A DNA stretch of 64,000 nt from contig NZ_JACRTF010000001.1 in assembly GCF_014385165.1 (NCBI RefSeq), positions 2,914,001 through 2,978,000 of the forward strand. Direction: 5' to 3'. Source of the DNA: Jilunia laotingensis (GTDB taxonomy: Bacteria > Bacteroidota > Bacteroidia > Bacteroidales > Bacteroidaceae). Below, one piece after another: positions 53,358 to 63,999 of the stretch. The position numbers and the translations under genes were made by a program. The notes beneath the pieces were generated by a model. The model saw only the letters and a program-made list of their open reading frames with translations. It was not told the DNA's origin and did no database searches. Position 1 is the first letter of the stretch, and every line of letters begins with the position of its first letter.

Positions 53358-53738
53358 TTAACTTATTCTTAAAAGTCTTCCTTCATATATTATCATCCAT
53401 AGGATAAATATTATAAACCCGGAATATATAATGTTTAGGATTATACTACCGATTACTCCCCATAAATAGTCTTTACGTGCATCTTTGATTACTTCATCCC
53501 AACGGATATAGGGCATTTCCTTTTTCTTCTTTTCTGTCAGATTTTCCTTCAGAGCGGTGTAATCATTAGATTGATTTTCATACATCACTATTGTACCAAT
53601 ACCGAGTAGCGGTATAGTAAAAATCACACAGAATGCATGCCAAAGAGAATCACATTGAATTACGAAAAGTAAAGTCATGATTGTTGCATTCGTAAGGCTC
53701 CATACTTTTACCAACTTATATGCAGTTTCTGGTTTCAT
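53358..53738 (-). CDS. Small membrane protein
   Basis: 126 aa, unrecognised. Hydrophobic segments at about 13-30, 33-52 and 95-117, with a charged loop between them. Starts at an ATG overlapping the stop of the preceding lipoprotein gene, so probably coexpressed with it. Confidence 0.65.
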   Translation of the reverse strand: MKPETAYKLVKVWSLTNATIMTLLFVIQCDSLWHAFCVIFTIPLLGIGTIVMYENQSNDYTALKENLTEKKKKEMPYIRWDEVIKDARKDYLWGVIGSIILNIIYSGFIIFILWMIIYEGRLLRIS

Positions 53739-54685
53739 ATCATCTTATAACGTTGAATCATCTCATTCAGCTCTTCATTTGAGATAGTAATATCCGACTT
53801 TGATTTGCAAATTTCCTTTGTAATATTGCCTTTTCCGTCATATTCTAATGTAGTGACCGATTTATTTTCAGGCGAGACGGAAACACTTCTAACCTTTTTT
53901 CCTTTTATCTGATAGATGCTATCAACTGTAATAATTCCGTTTTTTACTGATTCTCTTACTTTAATATCAAAGCCATTGGCCGTATAATTGGTGATTTTAT
54001 TCTGCGGCTTCTGATTTTCATCGAATGTAATCTCAATGGTTTTGCCATTATCTATGTATCGTTTTACAACATATGAAGTATCCGTATTGATGCGGTAATA
54101 AATAATTGTCGTATCTGCAATAATTTCTTTAAGCCCATATGTTTCGACAACTTCACCGCTATTAAAATCCCTCTTTATTATTTTGATTAAATCACCTTTA
54201 TCATCATAATAATAATTTGATTCTATATTTATGTTTTCCTCTTCATCAGTAATTGGGAATCCGGAAAGTGTATAGTTTTCTCTTTCCACCAGTGGCTTCG
54301 ATTGTGTTGCATCCGTATAAGTACGCATATGAAACTTAATGGTATCATTATTTTTGAGTGTATAATACTTTTCAAAAGTTTTACCTTTGATTATTGTTGA
54401 TATTTCATTGGGAGATAAATCATCAGTCTCTGTAATCATGTACGTATCATTATCCGGGTAGTTATATCTTTGAGTAATTTCAACAGCCCGCCCCGAAATA
54501 TATGCTCCATTCTCCAGAAATTGTGATTGTTGTTTGATAAGAACCTCGGCCAAGCGTCCATCTTTACCATAACTGTTTGTATAGCTGTACGTTGTTATGG
54601 TATCAAATTTTTCTTGTACCTTAGATTGCCCACAGGCGTTAAAGAGTACAAGTATTCCATATAAAAGACTATATATCGTTTTCAT
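53735..54685 (-). CDS. Lipoprotein with YD-like repeats
   Basis: 316 aa. Lipobox LFNACGQ (Cys18). Repeated short beta motifs (YYYDDKGDLIK, YDGKGNITKE) of the YD/MORN-like type. It aligns along its length with the 327-aa lipoprotein at 55525 (for example YYDDKGDLIKIIKRDFNSGE against YYDNNGNNTKKIRHDLNTGE). Function unknown; a surface-exposed or immunity lipoprotein is possible. Confidence 0.7.
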   Translation of the reverse strand: MKTIYSLLYGILVLFNACGQSKVQEKFDTITTYSYTNSYGKDGRLAEVLIKQQSQFLENGAYISGRAVEITQRYNYPDNDTYMITETDDLSPNEISTIIKGKTFEKYYTLKNNDTIKFHMRTYTDATQSKPLVERENYTLSGFPITDEEENINIESNYYYDDKGDLIKIIKRDFNSGEVVETYGLKEIIADTTIIYYRINTDTSYVVKRYIDNGKTIEITFDENQKPQNKITNYTANGFDIKVRESVKNGIITVDSIYQIKGKKVRSVSVSPENKSVTTLEYDGKGNITKEICKSKSDITISNEELNEMIQRYKMI

Positions 54686-54819
54686 TGTATGATAAATTAA
54701 TTTCTGATTCGCTGTTTATGCCCAAGTCCTCATGCTGATAAGCCGGGTAAAGCTCTACTTTCAGTCTTTGAGTCCCGCTTTTCTGGATGAAGTGGTTTAT
54801 GGGGTATGAACCCAAACAC
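54669..54819 (-). pseudogene. Orphan gene tail
   Basis: A stretch of about 50 codons without start (GSYPINHFIQKSGTQRLKVELYP..., HEDLGINSES) reads as protein and ends at TAG 54669-54671, inside the start of the next lipoprotein gene. It is probably the 3' end of a lost gene. Confidence 0.4.
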
Positions 54820-54820
54820 C

Positions 54821-55141
54821 TTAGTTGAGTTTCTTATTGATAATTCCTTGCCGTAAACCTTCTATTGTTAATGGTTTATACTTTTTTTCTTTTCCTTTAA
54901 ATAAACCTTTTATAAAACCGGATATTTCATCTCCTTCTTCGGGAAAATAGTCGTTAAAATGAAATTCATTCATAGAAACATTGAATAAAGACGAATATTT
55001 TGATAGCAATTCATCTGCGTTGTCACCATATATTGATAGGTCATGATATAAACTTATGTTTTCTATATCAGAAAATGCATCCAGACTTCCTGCGTATTCT
55101 TCTATTAGTCTAATCAAATCTCTATTTATTTGTACTTTCAT
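54821..55141 (-). CDS. DUF1493-family protein
   Basis: 106 aa, cytoplasmic, acidic. The pattern DLSIYGDNADELLSKYSSLFNV, then FHFNDYFPEEG, fits DUF1493 (acyl-carrier-like fold; role unknown). Its start overlaps the end of the upstream chimeric frame. Confidence 0.65.
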   Translation of the reverse strand: MKVQINRDLIRLIEEYAGSLDAFSDIENISLYHDLSIYGDNADELLSKYSSLFNVSMNEFHFNDYFPEEGDEISGFIKGLFKGKEKKYKPLTIEGLRQGIINKKLN

Positions 55142-55485
55142 TTAAATATTCCAATAATTCATTTATATGTTGTTCCTCATCGTTTTGCCTTTGCAGGGAA
55201 TCCGTTCTTTCCTTAATATACTCCTCGCACAAGGGCAACAATACATTTGCTTGTACACATCCCAATTCGCTGCACTTCATCCAATCCTCACAGGCTCCCC
55301 GTTTGTCTCCGGTTCGCTTGCGGGCAACTCCACGACCGTAATACACATTCGTCCCAACCTTTCCGGTTGAATGGGACAGAACGACGATGTGTACAACCCA
55401 TTTGCACGCAGACAAATAGGAATAACACAAATACAAAAACTGGTTTGCTTATATTTCCGGTTGGCATTATGCTCATGTTTTTCAT
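55122..55485 (-). pseudogene. Chimeric/frameshifted lipoprotein-TPR gene
   Basis: The 5' part from ATG 55485 encodes a lipoprotein signal ending QMGCTHRR and [11 protein letters not shown], nearly identical to the start of the gene at 59769 ([19 protein letters not shown]). Near 55350 the sensible frame changes to YYGRGVARKRTGDKRGACEDW, the C-terminal part of a TPR/Sel1-like protein, ending ELLEYLNESTNK. No single frame covers both, so it looks like a recombination junction. Confidence 0.6.
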
Positions 55486-55524
55486 ACACTTGACAACTTG
55501 ATTTATGTATAAATAAGTTTGCAT

Positions 55525-56508
55525 TCAACGGGTAATTTCATTATCTGACTCCCATCGGAGTTTTTTTGTTTTCTTTATTATATTTCCTTGCTCATCATAT
55601 TCTGAAATTTCAAGTGTTATGGTGCCATTGTAGTCAGAATTATAAATGTGCTTAACTTTTTTGTTTCCTTCATAATAGATACTGTCGGTTGAGTAGCCTG
55701 TACTTCTTAAAGTATGATTGATGTTTACCTTCAGTCCGTTTTCTTCATACTCTGTTTCTTTATTGACTAAAGTCATATCATTGTCAAACTCTTCCTTAAT
55801 TTTCTTTTTTCCATCAATGTATTCCTTCATCACTCTATCAAGTACACCGTTTAAGGTAATCCGAGTGATTAAGGTATCATTAACAGTTTGTTTCAATGAA
55901 CACTCGATGTTTTGTTTGTAATCGGAAGAAGGGACAAGATTAACAGCTTCTTTATAATCCGTATCATTAAACTTATAGGTTTCTTCTCTTTCCCCGGTGT
56001 TCAAGTCATGGCGGATTTTCTTCGTATTATTTCCATTATTGTCATAGTAGTAGTATTCTTCATATCTTGAGTCAGAAAAGGGGGCGTCTTCTAATATTAT
56101 AATACTTTTTTTATACTTAGGTTTATTCTTATCATAATAGCGGGAAAAAGAATAGCTGAATGTATCCTTATTATTTTCCAATACAAGTTCTTCTATGCTA
56201 TTTTCAGTATATCTCATTGTTTTTAGCAATGATCCCAACAAGGGCTCCTCTACAGTATAGCAGGAAGAATCATTATCATAACTATATATCTTTGTAAAAT
56301 TATTTGTCTCTACCAAAATCCCTTTATCTTTATTGTCTCCAAAATAGAGATAGTCATATTCAGCACCCTGTGCAGTTAGAATCCTGTTGTTTTTATCATA
56401 GATATTAATATATTCGATAATATTAACAGAATTATAGCCTTCCGGCTGTTTACCATTCTTGCAGCTGAACAAAAATAAGACACTTCCTAATAAAATGATT
56501 CTACCCAT
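55525..56508 (-). CDS. Lipoprotein with YD-like repeats, paralogue of the 53735 gene
   Basis: 327 aa. Signal with lipobox LFSCKN (Cys16). Repeated YDNNGNNTK/YDEQGNIIKK motifs. A duplicate of the 316-aa lipoprotein, diverged throughout. Sits 11 bp after the 56520 membrane protein gene. Confidence 0.7.
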   Translation of the reverse strand: MGRIILLGSVLFLFSCKNGKQPEGYNSVNIIEYINIYDKNNRILTAQGAEYDYLYFGDNKDKGILVETNNFTKIYSYDNDSSCYTVEEPLLGSLLKTMRYTENSIEELVLENNKDTFSYSFSRYYDKNKPKYKKSIIILEDAPFSDSRYEEYYYYDNNGNNTKKIRHDLNTGEREETYKFNDTDYKEAVNLVPSSDYKQNIECSLKQTVNDTLITRITLNGVLDRVMKEYIDGKKKIKEEFDNDMTLVNKETEYEENGLKVNINHTLRSTGYSTDSIYYEGNKKVKHIYNSDYNGTITLEISEYDEQGNIIKKTKKLRWESDNEITR

Positions 56509-56519
56509 TATTATTTCAA

Positions 56520-57449
56520 TTAAACGTTTACCTTACTTCTGTATTTCTCAAATTCCGGTATGTCCGGCAACTCCTCTCTTTCCATATATAGTTGTATGAA
56601 GCGTGCAAAACGCCTGACCTTATCCAAATCACCGGGCATCAAGGAGACTCCACTTAACAGACTGGATGAATTGGCATTGGAAATTATTATATCTGGTGCA
56701 ACCCATGAACCACGCCTGTAATAACGAATCGTGAGTTCAGCTTGACTATAAGGTATCGTTTCTTTTTTATGCAACAGAAGTCGTCCCGGTATCGTTACGG
56801 TCTTGGAAACACGATCAAAAACAATCCGTCGCCAAGGCTGTAGAATGGCACTTATCCATAGTGTAAGGATAATCAAGTACATCTCAAGAAGCAATAATAT
56901 ACTTCCATAATCTTTAGTTGTAAGGTTTGAAGGAGTTAAACCAGCGCAAACCGAAACTAAAAATATAAAGAGGCAGACCAGGAAACTCACCATTCTCACC
57001 GAGATGCCGTCATTATCAATAACAATCTGTTTGTCATCACACCGGCTTAAATATTCAGGCTCTACCGGAATCCCTGAAGAATCCGGTAACCATTGCGCAT
57101 TTCCCGTACTTTCGCCATTTTTCAGAGGTATCCGGACGGCTAAATTCCGGGCTTCTTTAAACAGAAAATACATGAACAGGTAAATCCAACCATTAATGGT
57201 TATCAATCCAAGTATGATATTGGTGAAAGTGTTACGTATATCTGACTCCGTGACAAATATAAGTAATGGAAAGAAAGATATGAATACTCCCCACAACATG
57301 ATATGGGATTTGCATATACGCCACCTTTCTTTTCTCCTTTCCTTTCTCCACTCGGCTTCCCTACGCTTGACATCGGCTATGATTTCACGCCTCAATTGCC
57401 TGTTGCACTTATTTTTCCGTTTCTTCATGTCACCTGTTTTTTCTGTCAT
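56520..57449 (-). CDS. Membrane protein with PH-like C-terminal domain (paralogue A)
   Basis: 309 aa. A highly basic N-terminus (about 8-45, RKNKCNRQLRRE, RKERRKERW) is followed by two membrane helices, a polar loop, then two more helices (about 150-170, 185-203). The C-terminal beta-rich domain contains RRIVFDRVSKTVTIPGR, resembling bacterial PH-like domains. Aligns with the next gene (57446). ATGA start overlap. Confidence 0.65.
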   Translation of the reverse strand: MTEKTGDMKKRKNKCNRQLRREIIADVKRREAEWRKERRKERWRICKSHIMLWGVFISFFPLLIFVTESDIRNTFTNIILGLITINGWIYLFMYFLFKEARNLAVRIPLKNGESTGNAQWLPDSSGIPVEPEYLSRCDDKQIVIDNDGISVRMVSFLVCLFIFLVSVCAGLTPSNLTTKDYGSILLLLEMYLIILTLWISAILQPWRRIVFDRVSKTVTIPGRLLLHKKETIPYSQAELTIRYYRRGSWVAPDIIISNANSSSLLSGVSLMPGDLDKVRRFARFIQLYMEREELPDIPEFEKYRSKVNV

Positions 57450-58348
57450 AGTCTGTTTATATTGACATCTTCCTGTATTTGCCCGAAAGTTTCAAATTCG
57501 GGATAGTTTGATAAATCTTCTTCAGTCATATAAGCTTGAATCAAACGGGCAAAACAATACCCGTTTGTACGCCCAGCAAATTGCAAAGAAACTTCACCAA
57601 CAAGATGCTGGTAATTGGCTATGACTACGCCATCAATTCCTCGGAGAGCATCCTGCCCAAAGGAAATCACCGCTTTTTGAAATGGTATCGTTTCTTCTTT
57701 ATGGATTAGCCATCGGCGAGGAATAGTGATTGTTTTCTTTTCCCGGTCAAAGACAATTGTCCTTCGGGGGGATAAGAATTTAAATATTCCTGACAATATT
57801 AAAACGCAATTAATCAAAATGATTGTGTAGTTTTCAGCAAAACTATTATTTCCTCCTTGAAAAGGATATATGCCCAATAAAGGCAATATAATCACGATAA
57901 GAAGGAAAAATATTGGTACTCCTCTCCTTGTAGGATCGGTGGCATCTATTATGATTCTCTTTTCGTCGAACTGTTTAAATACATCAATGTATTTATACAC
58001 CCATTTGTCTCGGAAATCAAAATAACTATACCTCCAAAGTTTATCATTATTTGTGAGGGGAATTTTAGGAAAAACTTTAGGAGTTACTTTGTAAAATATC
58101 AGAACTAACCAAAAACAAAATCCCAATATTGCAATACATATTGATAAAGTCAGGTTAGTTATTGTTGTTATCTCACAGATAAAGCAAGCCGCAAAAAATG
58201 AACCACAAAATGATAGACTTGCAAACAAGGCAAAGAAGCATCCAATAATTTTCCATTTCTTCGTATCACGTTGTACTGCTTCATTTAACGCTTGAATCTC
58301 CTCAGTCCAACGTTGATTTTCATTTTTATATTGTTTATGGCTTTTCAT
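57446..58348 (-). CDS. Membrane protein with PH-like C-terminal domain (paralogue B)
   Basis: 300 aa with the same layout as the 56520 gene: charged N-terminus, four helices (about 33-55, 62-85, 145-165, 175-195) and a C-terminal domain with RTIVFDREKKTITIPRRWLIHKEETIPF. The tandem duplicate has diverged strongly in the loop. Function unknown. Confidence 0.65.
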   Translation of the reverse strand: MKSHKQYKNENQRWTEEIQALNEAVQRDTKKWKIIGCFFALFASLSFCGSFFAACFICEITTITNLTLSICIAILGFCFWLVLIFYKVTPKVFPKIPLTNNDKLWRYSYFDFRDKWVYKYIDVFKQFDEKRIIIDATDPTRRGVPIFFLLIVIILPLLGIYPFQGGNNSFAENYTIILINCVLILSGIFKFLSPRRTIVFDREKKTITIPRRWLIHKEETIPFQKAVISFGQDALRGIDGVVIANYQHLVGEVSLQFAGRTNGYCFARLIQAYMTEEDLSNYPEFETFGQIQEDVNINRL

Positions 58349-58533
58349 TGTATTTTTTTCTTTATTTCATAAATTTCCAATTCTTCTGTTATTAACTCTT
58401 CCATTTTTGCTATTTCTGGCTTCATATCTGTTTTTGTTTCCACTTGGGCATTGCTATGCCCCACAAATGCTATAAGCAATATCATTAAAGACAGTACTTC
58501 CAATTTATCAGTCATTGGTTTCTGTACTTTCAT
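58345..58533 (-). CDS. Small secreted protein
   Basis: 62 aa, signal peptide cleaved after HSNA, mature part about 35 residues, Glu/Lys-rich and helical. An ATG 18 nt later would also give a good signal peptide. Overlaps the next gene by 4 bp. Confidence 0.55.
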   Translation of the reverse strand: MKVQKPMTDKLEVLSLMILLIAFVGHSNAQVETKTDMKPEIAKMEELITEELEIYEIKKKIQ

Positions 58534-58595
58534 GTTATAATCATTAAAAGAACTTGGTTTTTCTCACTTCTTTTGTTAGATTGCTTATTCCGCTT

Positions 58596-59129
<534 letters not shown>

Positions 59130-59145
59130 TTATTTCTGCCATCAC

Positions 59146-59775
59146 TTACTCACCCTTTATATGTAGTTTCCGTTCCTGCAACTCACGGTAATATCGTACG
59201 ATTTCATCATCCTTATGCTTCTCATAAAAATAAGAGCCACTTTCATCATATAAAATGTAATTCTTTGTTTTACACCCGATATAATCGGCATCGGGTTCTG
59301 TCCCCAGATTATAACTTATCCCAATCTTCCATTTATCAGGACTTTCTCTTATGGGAGCAATGCTAATAGCCCCTATATAGGTTTCATTACTGTTGCATTC
59401 TACATGAACTTGATTCTCTAAATAAAATCTCCGGGTAGCACAGGTGTTTTTCGAGAATCCCATATAATAGAATGTTATATCGCCTTGTCTCTTTAAATCA
59501 GCTAAAGATACGCCTGCTGTGTCATAATAGTTTATCATCATCTTCATGCGCTCCAAAGTATCCTTAGGAGGATGTGTCACCAATATATTCTCGGTATATA
59601 TATAGGTACTGTCTCTTCGGTTTATATTCAAACTTTTACCTTTATTTATATGAATAAACGGAGGTTGCAATACGTTGGAATAAAAGAGTCCAATACTTCC
59701 AACAATGATTACGAATATCAGTATCAATCTGACAGTCTTTTTATATCTCGTGCTTTTCTGTTTTTTAATCACCAT
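59146..59775 (-). CDS. Single-pass membrane protein, unknown
   Basis: 209 aa. Basic N-terminus, membrane helix (about 15-34), extracytoplasmic domain. The C-terminal [16 protein letters not shown] is also found in a stray fragment at 62645-62740. Start overlaps the stop of the preceding gene by 7 bp. Confidence 0.65.
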   Translation of the reverse strand: MVIKKQKSTRYKKTVRLILIFVIIVGSIGLFYSNVLQPPFIHINKGKSLNINRRDSTYIYTENILVTHPPKDTLERMKMMINYYDTAGVSLADLKRQGDITFYYMGFSKNTCATRRFYLENQVHVECNSNETYIGAISIAPIRESPDKWKIGISYNLGTEPDADYIGCKTKNYILYDESGSYFYEKHKDDEIVRYYRELQERKLHIKGE

Positions 59776-60680
59776 AATTCTCCCGGTTTATAGGGGTTAG
59801 AATCCATTATATTTTCATGCCATGCTTCTGTGAAGAAAGGATATACCACACACTCTTCCGTATCGTCGTAATCCTCGTCATCGCACAGAGCTTTAGTAAT
59901 ATAGATACTAACGGTTTCCTTATCGTCCGCTTGCAATTTCAGACAATAAAAGTCGCCTTCAAGAATTCTTTTGTAAGATAGCATGGTAAACGCATATTTC
60001 ATGTGATTACTGATGCTTTCTGCCGTGAGGTTTTGCAAAGCGAACCGGAATCTCTTTTGAGGATAAGAGGAGTTCAGCCACCCGCTTAATTTTCCGGTGA
60101 TAAACCGGGCATCGGCAGATGTTATCGGGCGGGGATGCGGATTGTACAATTTGTAGCGGCCGATTACTTTGTATCCTTTTGCTAACAAATCATCCACTTC
60201 GACGGGTCCCCTTTGGGTTAAAATGTAATGTATATCCAATATGTTTTCTGCTTCCGGTATGTAACCGGATTTCCAATCAACAAGTTTATAACTGACCACT
60301 AAGGAGTCTTTACCGAATTTTATGAATAAGTCTGTTCCTTTGTAGGTGTCAATGTCGAGGAGTTGATACTCAACGTCTATTTCATAACGGATGCCGGGCA
60401 TCGAATCCTCTTCATTCACAAAATAGGATTCTCCCAATAGGTCCAGTATTTCCTGGTAGGTCATCCCTACTTTCAGACGGTTATTTACCAAATCGTCAAC
60501 CATGAACTTTCTGGAATAATAATGACCGTCCCATTCGTCCCAACCTTTCCGGTTGAATGGAATGCGATGATTTGTGCAGCCGGTTTGCATATTGACAAAC
60601 ATAAATAGCGACAATAGAAAAAGCAATCTATTTTGCATTTTGTGGCTTATAGGCATTTCTACTTTTTTTCTTTTCTTCAT
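59769..60680 (-). CDS. Lipoprotein with SmpA/BamE-like segment
   Basis: 303 aa from ATG 60680, which has a purine-rich AGGGAGAGAG just upstream; the lipobox QTGCTN lies near 38. [17 protein letters not shown] is the SmpA/OmlA (BamE-like) signature that precedes a small alpha/beta sandwich. Other parts are unassigned. Its 5' end was reused in the chimera at 55485. Confidence 0.65.
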   Translation of the reverse strand: MKKRKKVEMPISHKMQNRLLFLLSLFMFVNMQTGCTNHRIPFNRKGWDEWDGHYYSRKFMVDDLVNNRLKVGMTYQEILDLLGESYFVNEEDSMPGIRYEIDVEYQLLDIDTYKGTDLFIKFGKDSLVVSYKLVDWKSGYIPEAENILDIHYILTQRGPVEVDDLLAKGYKVIGRYKLYNPHPRPITSADARFITGKLSGWLNSSYPQKRFRFALQNLTAESISNHMKYAFTMLSYKRILEGDFYCLKLQADDKETVSIYITKALCDDEDYDDTEECVVYPFFTEAWHENIMDSNPYKPGELW

Positions 60681-60705
60681 TCTCTCTCCCTGATAATGTT
60701 TGCAC

Positions 60706-61860
60706 TTAATTAAAATTCCCATTTCCAATTATTATATCCTTGTAATAATCATTTGTCTTCCACTCAAGAAGCATCTCTGGATCGGTCTGGATTGCTTCCA
60801 ATATAGTGGGGCATACGGTATCTTTACCATTAGAATAATACTTATTGTATAAGAACTGTAATGTGGGGATGCAGTGTGCTATGATTTCACGACGTTCGTC
60901 AGCATTGAACTCTTGGAAAAGAACATCTTGTCCGTCATTACCTGCAACCAATGGGGCTTCTACACAACAGCGAATATAATTTTCTAACATAGAGTAATAT
61001 GTAGTAATATCTTTACTGGTTAGATTTACAACCGTTGATAACAATCCAGCCCTAATATCCAATTCTCCATAGATATCGTGGGCTGCAAATAAATGATTGT
61101 AATTACTATAGTTATCATTGTTTTCTCGCAATATTTTTCTGTTTATAATCTCCTCTTTGTCAAAACCAAAAATATAGAGTAAATCGTAGACAGGATAAAA
61201 GTATTCTTCTCCATTGACTAATTTTGCTAAGCTTGCTTTGTTGTTTTTCAACAAATAGTTGTTCCAATGATAATCAAACAAGTCAAAATATTCACGATTA
61301 ATAGAATAGTCTCCTGATTCATTGGATTTAACAAATGATTGTGGTACAGGCATGTCCGAACATATAATTCCTAAATTTCGGTAAAAATAGACATCATTCT
61401 TATTAATAGCATATTCATATTGTAGGTCTGGATTACTTACGAAATAAGCTGTATAGTCCTTCCGCTTTTGAAATTTATTATCAATGGGGTATTTATGACC
61501 ATCCAAGTCTATTCCGAAAATATACTTTACACGCTCAACATATTGTGAATCTACAACAGGTTGCCAACCACATTTTTCGAAGAGTTTATTTAAAATAAAT
61601 ATACCCAATTCTTGATCTATATCTTCAAAAACATAGGTTTCAAATCCTTCTTCCTCTTCTTGTTTACGAATGACCTTTATTCTGTCGAGTATCTCTTGCC
61701 ACTTTTCTTCTGTAATGTTTAGATCTTCAGGTTTTAAATATTCTGTTGAATCAGTTTTTATTTCACTGTTAATAGTGTTGTTTACTGATTTATTTGATGA
61801 GGGATTACACCCCATAACTAAAATTGCAAGCACTGCTATTGAAATCGTTTTTAGTTTCAT
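60706..61860 (-). CDS. Lipoprotein, unknown
   Basis: 384 aa. Lipobox LVMGCNP (Cys18), then an acidic linker and a large helical domain. No family recognised. Ends 26 bp before the next start, so it is probably in the same transcript as the genes below it. Confidence 0.65.
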   Translation of the reverse strand: MKLKTISIAVLAILVMGCNPSSNKSVNNTINSEIKTDSTEYLKPEDLNITEEKWQEILDRIKVIRKQEEEEGFETYVFEDIDQELGIFILNKLFEKCGWQPVVDSQYVERVKYIFGIDLDGHKYPIDNKFQKRKDYTAYFVSNPDLQYEYAINKNDVYFYRNLGIICSDMPVPQSFVKSNESGDYSINREYFDLFDYHWNNYLLKNNKASLAKLVNGEEYFYPVYDLLYIFGFDKEEIINRKILRENNDNYSNYNHLFAAHDIYGELDIRAGLLSTVVNLTSKDITTYYSMLENYIRCCVEAPLVAGNDGQDVLFQEFNADERREIIAHCIPTLQFLYNKYYSNGKDTVCPTILEAIQTDPEMLLEWKTNDYYKDIIIGNGNFN

Positions 61861-61947
61861 AATAAAATATTTTTTCGGATTTTGAATTACTTCGCAATGC
61901 TTGTTGTTGTCATTTTGTCGGACAACAATAATAGCGAATATAACAAA

Positions 61948-62096
61948 CTATCGACTTGCCTTTGAAATACCTTCCTTTCTGATTTTGCCGTCAGATCCGA
62001 TTTGATAGCTACCTAATTTCTCTTTATAGACCTCTTCATAAGTATTGTCCGTTTCATTGTATACTATTTCTGCGCTGAATTTCGCAATATGAACTC
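61948..62096 (-). pseudogene. Frameshifted C-terminal tail of the 62064 lipoprotein
   Basis: In the neighbouring frame, VHIAKFSAEIVYNETDNTYEE...GSDGKIRKEG continues the lipoprotein for about 49 codons to TAG 61948-61950. A single missing base near 62096 would restore one gene (61948-62627). Confidence 0.55.
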
Positions 62097-62627
62097 TTTA
62101 TCTATACGGAATGAAATTATACCGTTATCGGTTGATTCGCCTACCTTTAAATGGTCAATTATTTTACCTCGCTCGGCATCAACGGTCACGACCAGATAGC
62201 TGTCGTTGTCTCCTAAGGATAGACAAAGTAATACCGGAAGAATATTTTTATTTCTGAATGGAAGCGTATGACACGTATGAAATTCCGCACCCTCGAATCC
62301 GAGTGCTTTTAAGAAAGAGATCAAATTATCGGCAGGTTGATATCCCGGATTTTCGCCATTTTGTATATATTGATAATAGCTGTAGAATGAAACAGGCAAG
62401 GGTATCGCCACGGTCTTCGCATCATCCGGTAATACCAACAACTTATTCAGTGCAAGATACGGTGTACCGTCAATCTCTATCACGTTCGGTTTGTCTTGTG
62501 ATGTCTTCTGACATGAAGGCAAGTTGGTTTCTGAACTGGTATTCCCAGTTCTTTGTTTGGACGCATTGTTGCATCCCGTAAACGTACAAACTGCCGATAA
62601 GGCTGCAATCATTATAATTTTGTTCAT
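62064..62627 (-). CDS. Lipoprotein, probably truncated by frameshift
   Basis: 187 aa. Lipobox CTFTGCNN (Cys19). A linker is followed by an alpha/beta domain (VIEIDGTPYLALNK, SLGDNDSYLVVTVD). The last residues (ILRNSAQK) are out of character, and the neighbouring frame supplies a better tail. Family not recognised. Confidence 0.65.
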   Translation of the reverse strand: MNKIIMIAALSAVCTFTGCNNASKQRTGNTSSETNLPSCQKTSQDKPNVIEIDGTPYLALNKLLVLPDDAKTVAIPLPVSFYSYYQYIQNGENPGYQPADNLISFLKALGFEGAEFHTCHTLPFRNKNILPVLLCLSLGDNDSYLVVTVDAERGKIIDHLKVGESTDNGIISFRIDKEFILRNSAQK

Positions 62628-62644
62628 ATTCTTAGGTTAAATTG

Positions 62645-62740
62645 TTATATCGAAATCTCCTGTTCACTCTTTGACTTGCTCTTTGTACATCGTTTTCGTT
62701 CCTGCAACTCATGATGGTATCGTACGATTTCATCATCCTT
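62645..62740 (-). pseudogene. Stray copy of a membrane protein C-terminus
   Basis: 32 codons [18 protein letters not shown]... ending TAA at 62645. They match the C-terminus of the gene at 59146-59775 ([16 protein letters not shown]) in DNA as well as protein. No upstream part is present. Confidence 0.6.
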
Positions 62741-62838
62741 ACTTTAAAGTCCTGTATTAACGTGTAATAGTTCGCATTTCGTATATATTTTAAAAGTGAT
62801 TATTCAGATCGTTCTTTTCCCTCATTTATAACCGATAG

Positions 62839-63999
62839 TTATTCAGGATAAATAATTTCCGGCTTATCTCCGCCCAGATGATAACGAACTTTAATAAGAG
62901 GTTTATTTGTCGTTTCGTCCGGTTTATAAATATACATGGCATCCGCATCTGTACTGGTTTTATACCAGCAATACATGATTGGACTTTCATCTTCAACGAT
63001 ATCTTTTGAAAGATATTCTATATCTTTATCAGTTAAGAATGATAATGTCTCTCTTCGTGATACGATTGGTTCTATATATTCCTCTCTATGCTTTACAATA
63101 ATACTGTATAATGAATCCTCGTCGGCACTGTTGTATTTATTTAGAAAATCAATAGCACAACTGTTTATAATATCCCAATCCGGTTTTAGGTTAGCTTTCA
63201 CATACGAACAACCGATGTCTACACCACGTAAAAAACCGATATACGGTTCACTGTCATTTCCATAACGCTCATAAAAACATCCCATTGTATCATCGTAATT
63301 CCCCTTGAACTCTATGGCAGCCTCGTAGCCTTTTTCTACCCATTGTTGATAAAACTCCTTGTAGTTTTTCGGATTAATATCGTTTAGTATATCCGTTAGC
63401 TGACACCCCACAATCTCACCTGACGTTTCATGAAAGTGACGGATTTCTTCCGGTGTCGGCTGATAGTGGTTTTCTGTTGCAAGTTTCAACGCTTCCGATG
63501 TTGTTTCGAGCGACTTACAGTTTACTTCCATGAAGGTGATACACCACTCTCCAAAACCCATGTCAGGATGTTTGTAAAATTGCAATATTTCTTTGCCGCC
63601 ACTCGTCATTTGATTGCCACGGTCTATTAACTTTTGCCCCTTAATCAGAATAAGTTTACAGTTATCCATTTGTTCGGCATACTTCTCGTCATATTCAAGT
63701 ATCACATCGCCGGGATTGGATTTGAACACTTTGAATCTTACACCGTCAAATTCATATTCCTTGCCTTCATCTTCCGGCAAAAGTGATACGCGTGTATATT
63801 TCCAGCGCAAAGGGGGAAGAAATTCTACCTCGATACCTCCCTCGAAGTCGGCAGCGTCTCCATAAATAGGGCGGAACAACATAGACAGTTCTTTTTTGTC
63901 GTCGGAAATATCAAACCGAGAGAAAGCGGATAATTTCAGCGTATCTCCATCCGTACTCTGCAAGCGAGATATAAGGTTGATTCTCATGTTTCCAAGCAT
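62839..63999 (-). CDS. Unknown protein, probably continuing beyond the window
   Basis: 386 codons from an ATG one base inside the window edge. The sequence starts without a signal peptide and in mid-domain style, so the true start is probably to the right. Beta-rich first half, helical middle (ETTSEALKLATENHYQPTPEEI), no recognised motif. The end is at 62839. Confidence 0.6.
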   Translation of the reverse strand: MLGNMRINLISRLQSTDGDTLKLSAFSRFDISDDKKELSMLFRPIYGDAADFEGGIEVEFLPPLRWKYTRVSLLPEDEGKEYEFDGVRFKVFKSNPGDVILEYDEKYAEQMDNCKLILIKGQKLIDRGNQMTSGGKEILQFYKHPDMGFGEWCITFMEVNCKSLETTSEALKLATENHYQPTPEEIRHFHETSGEIVGCQLTDILNDINPKNYKEFYQQWVEKGYEAAIEFKGNYDDTMGCFYERYGNDSEPYIGFLRGVDIGCSYVKANLKPDWDIINSCAIDFLNKYNSADEDSLYSIIVKHREEYIEPIVSRRETLSFLTDKDIEYLSKDIVEDESPIMYCWYKTSTDADAMYIYKPDETTNKPLIKVRYHLGGDKPEIIYPE

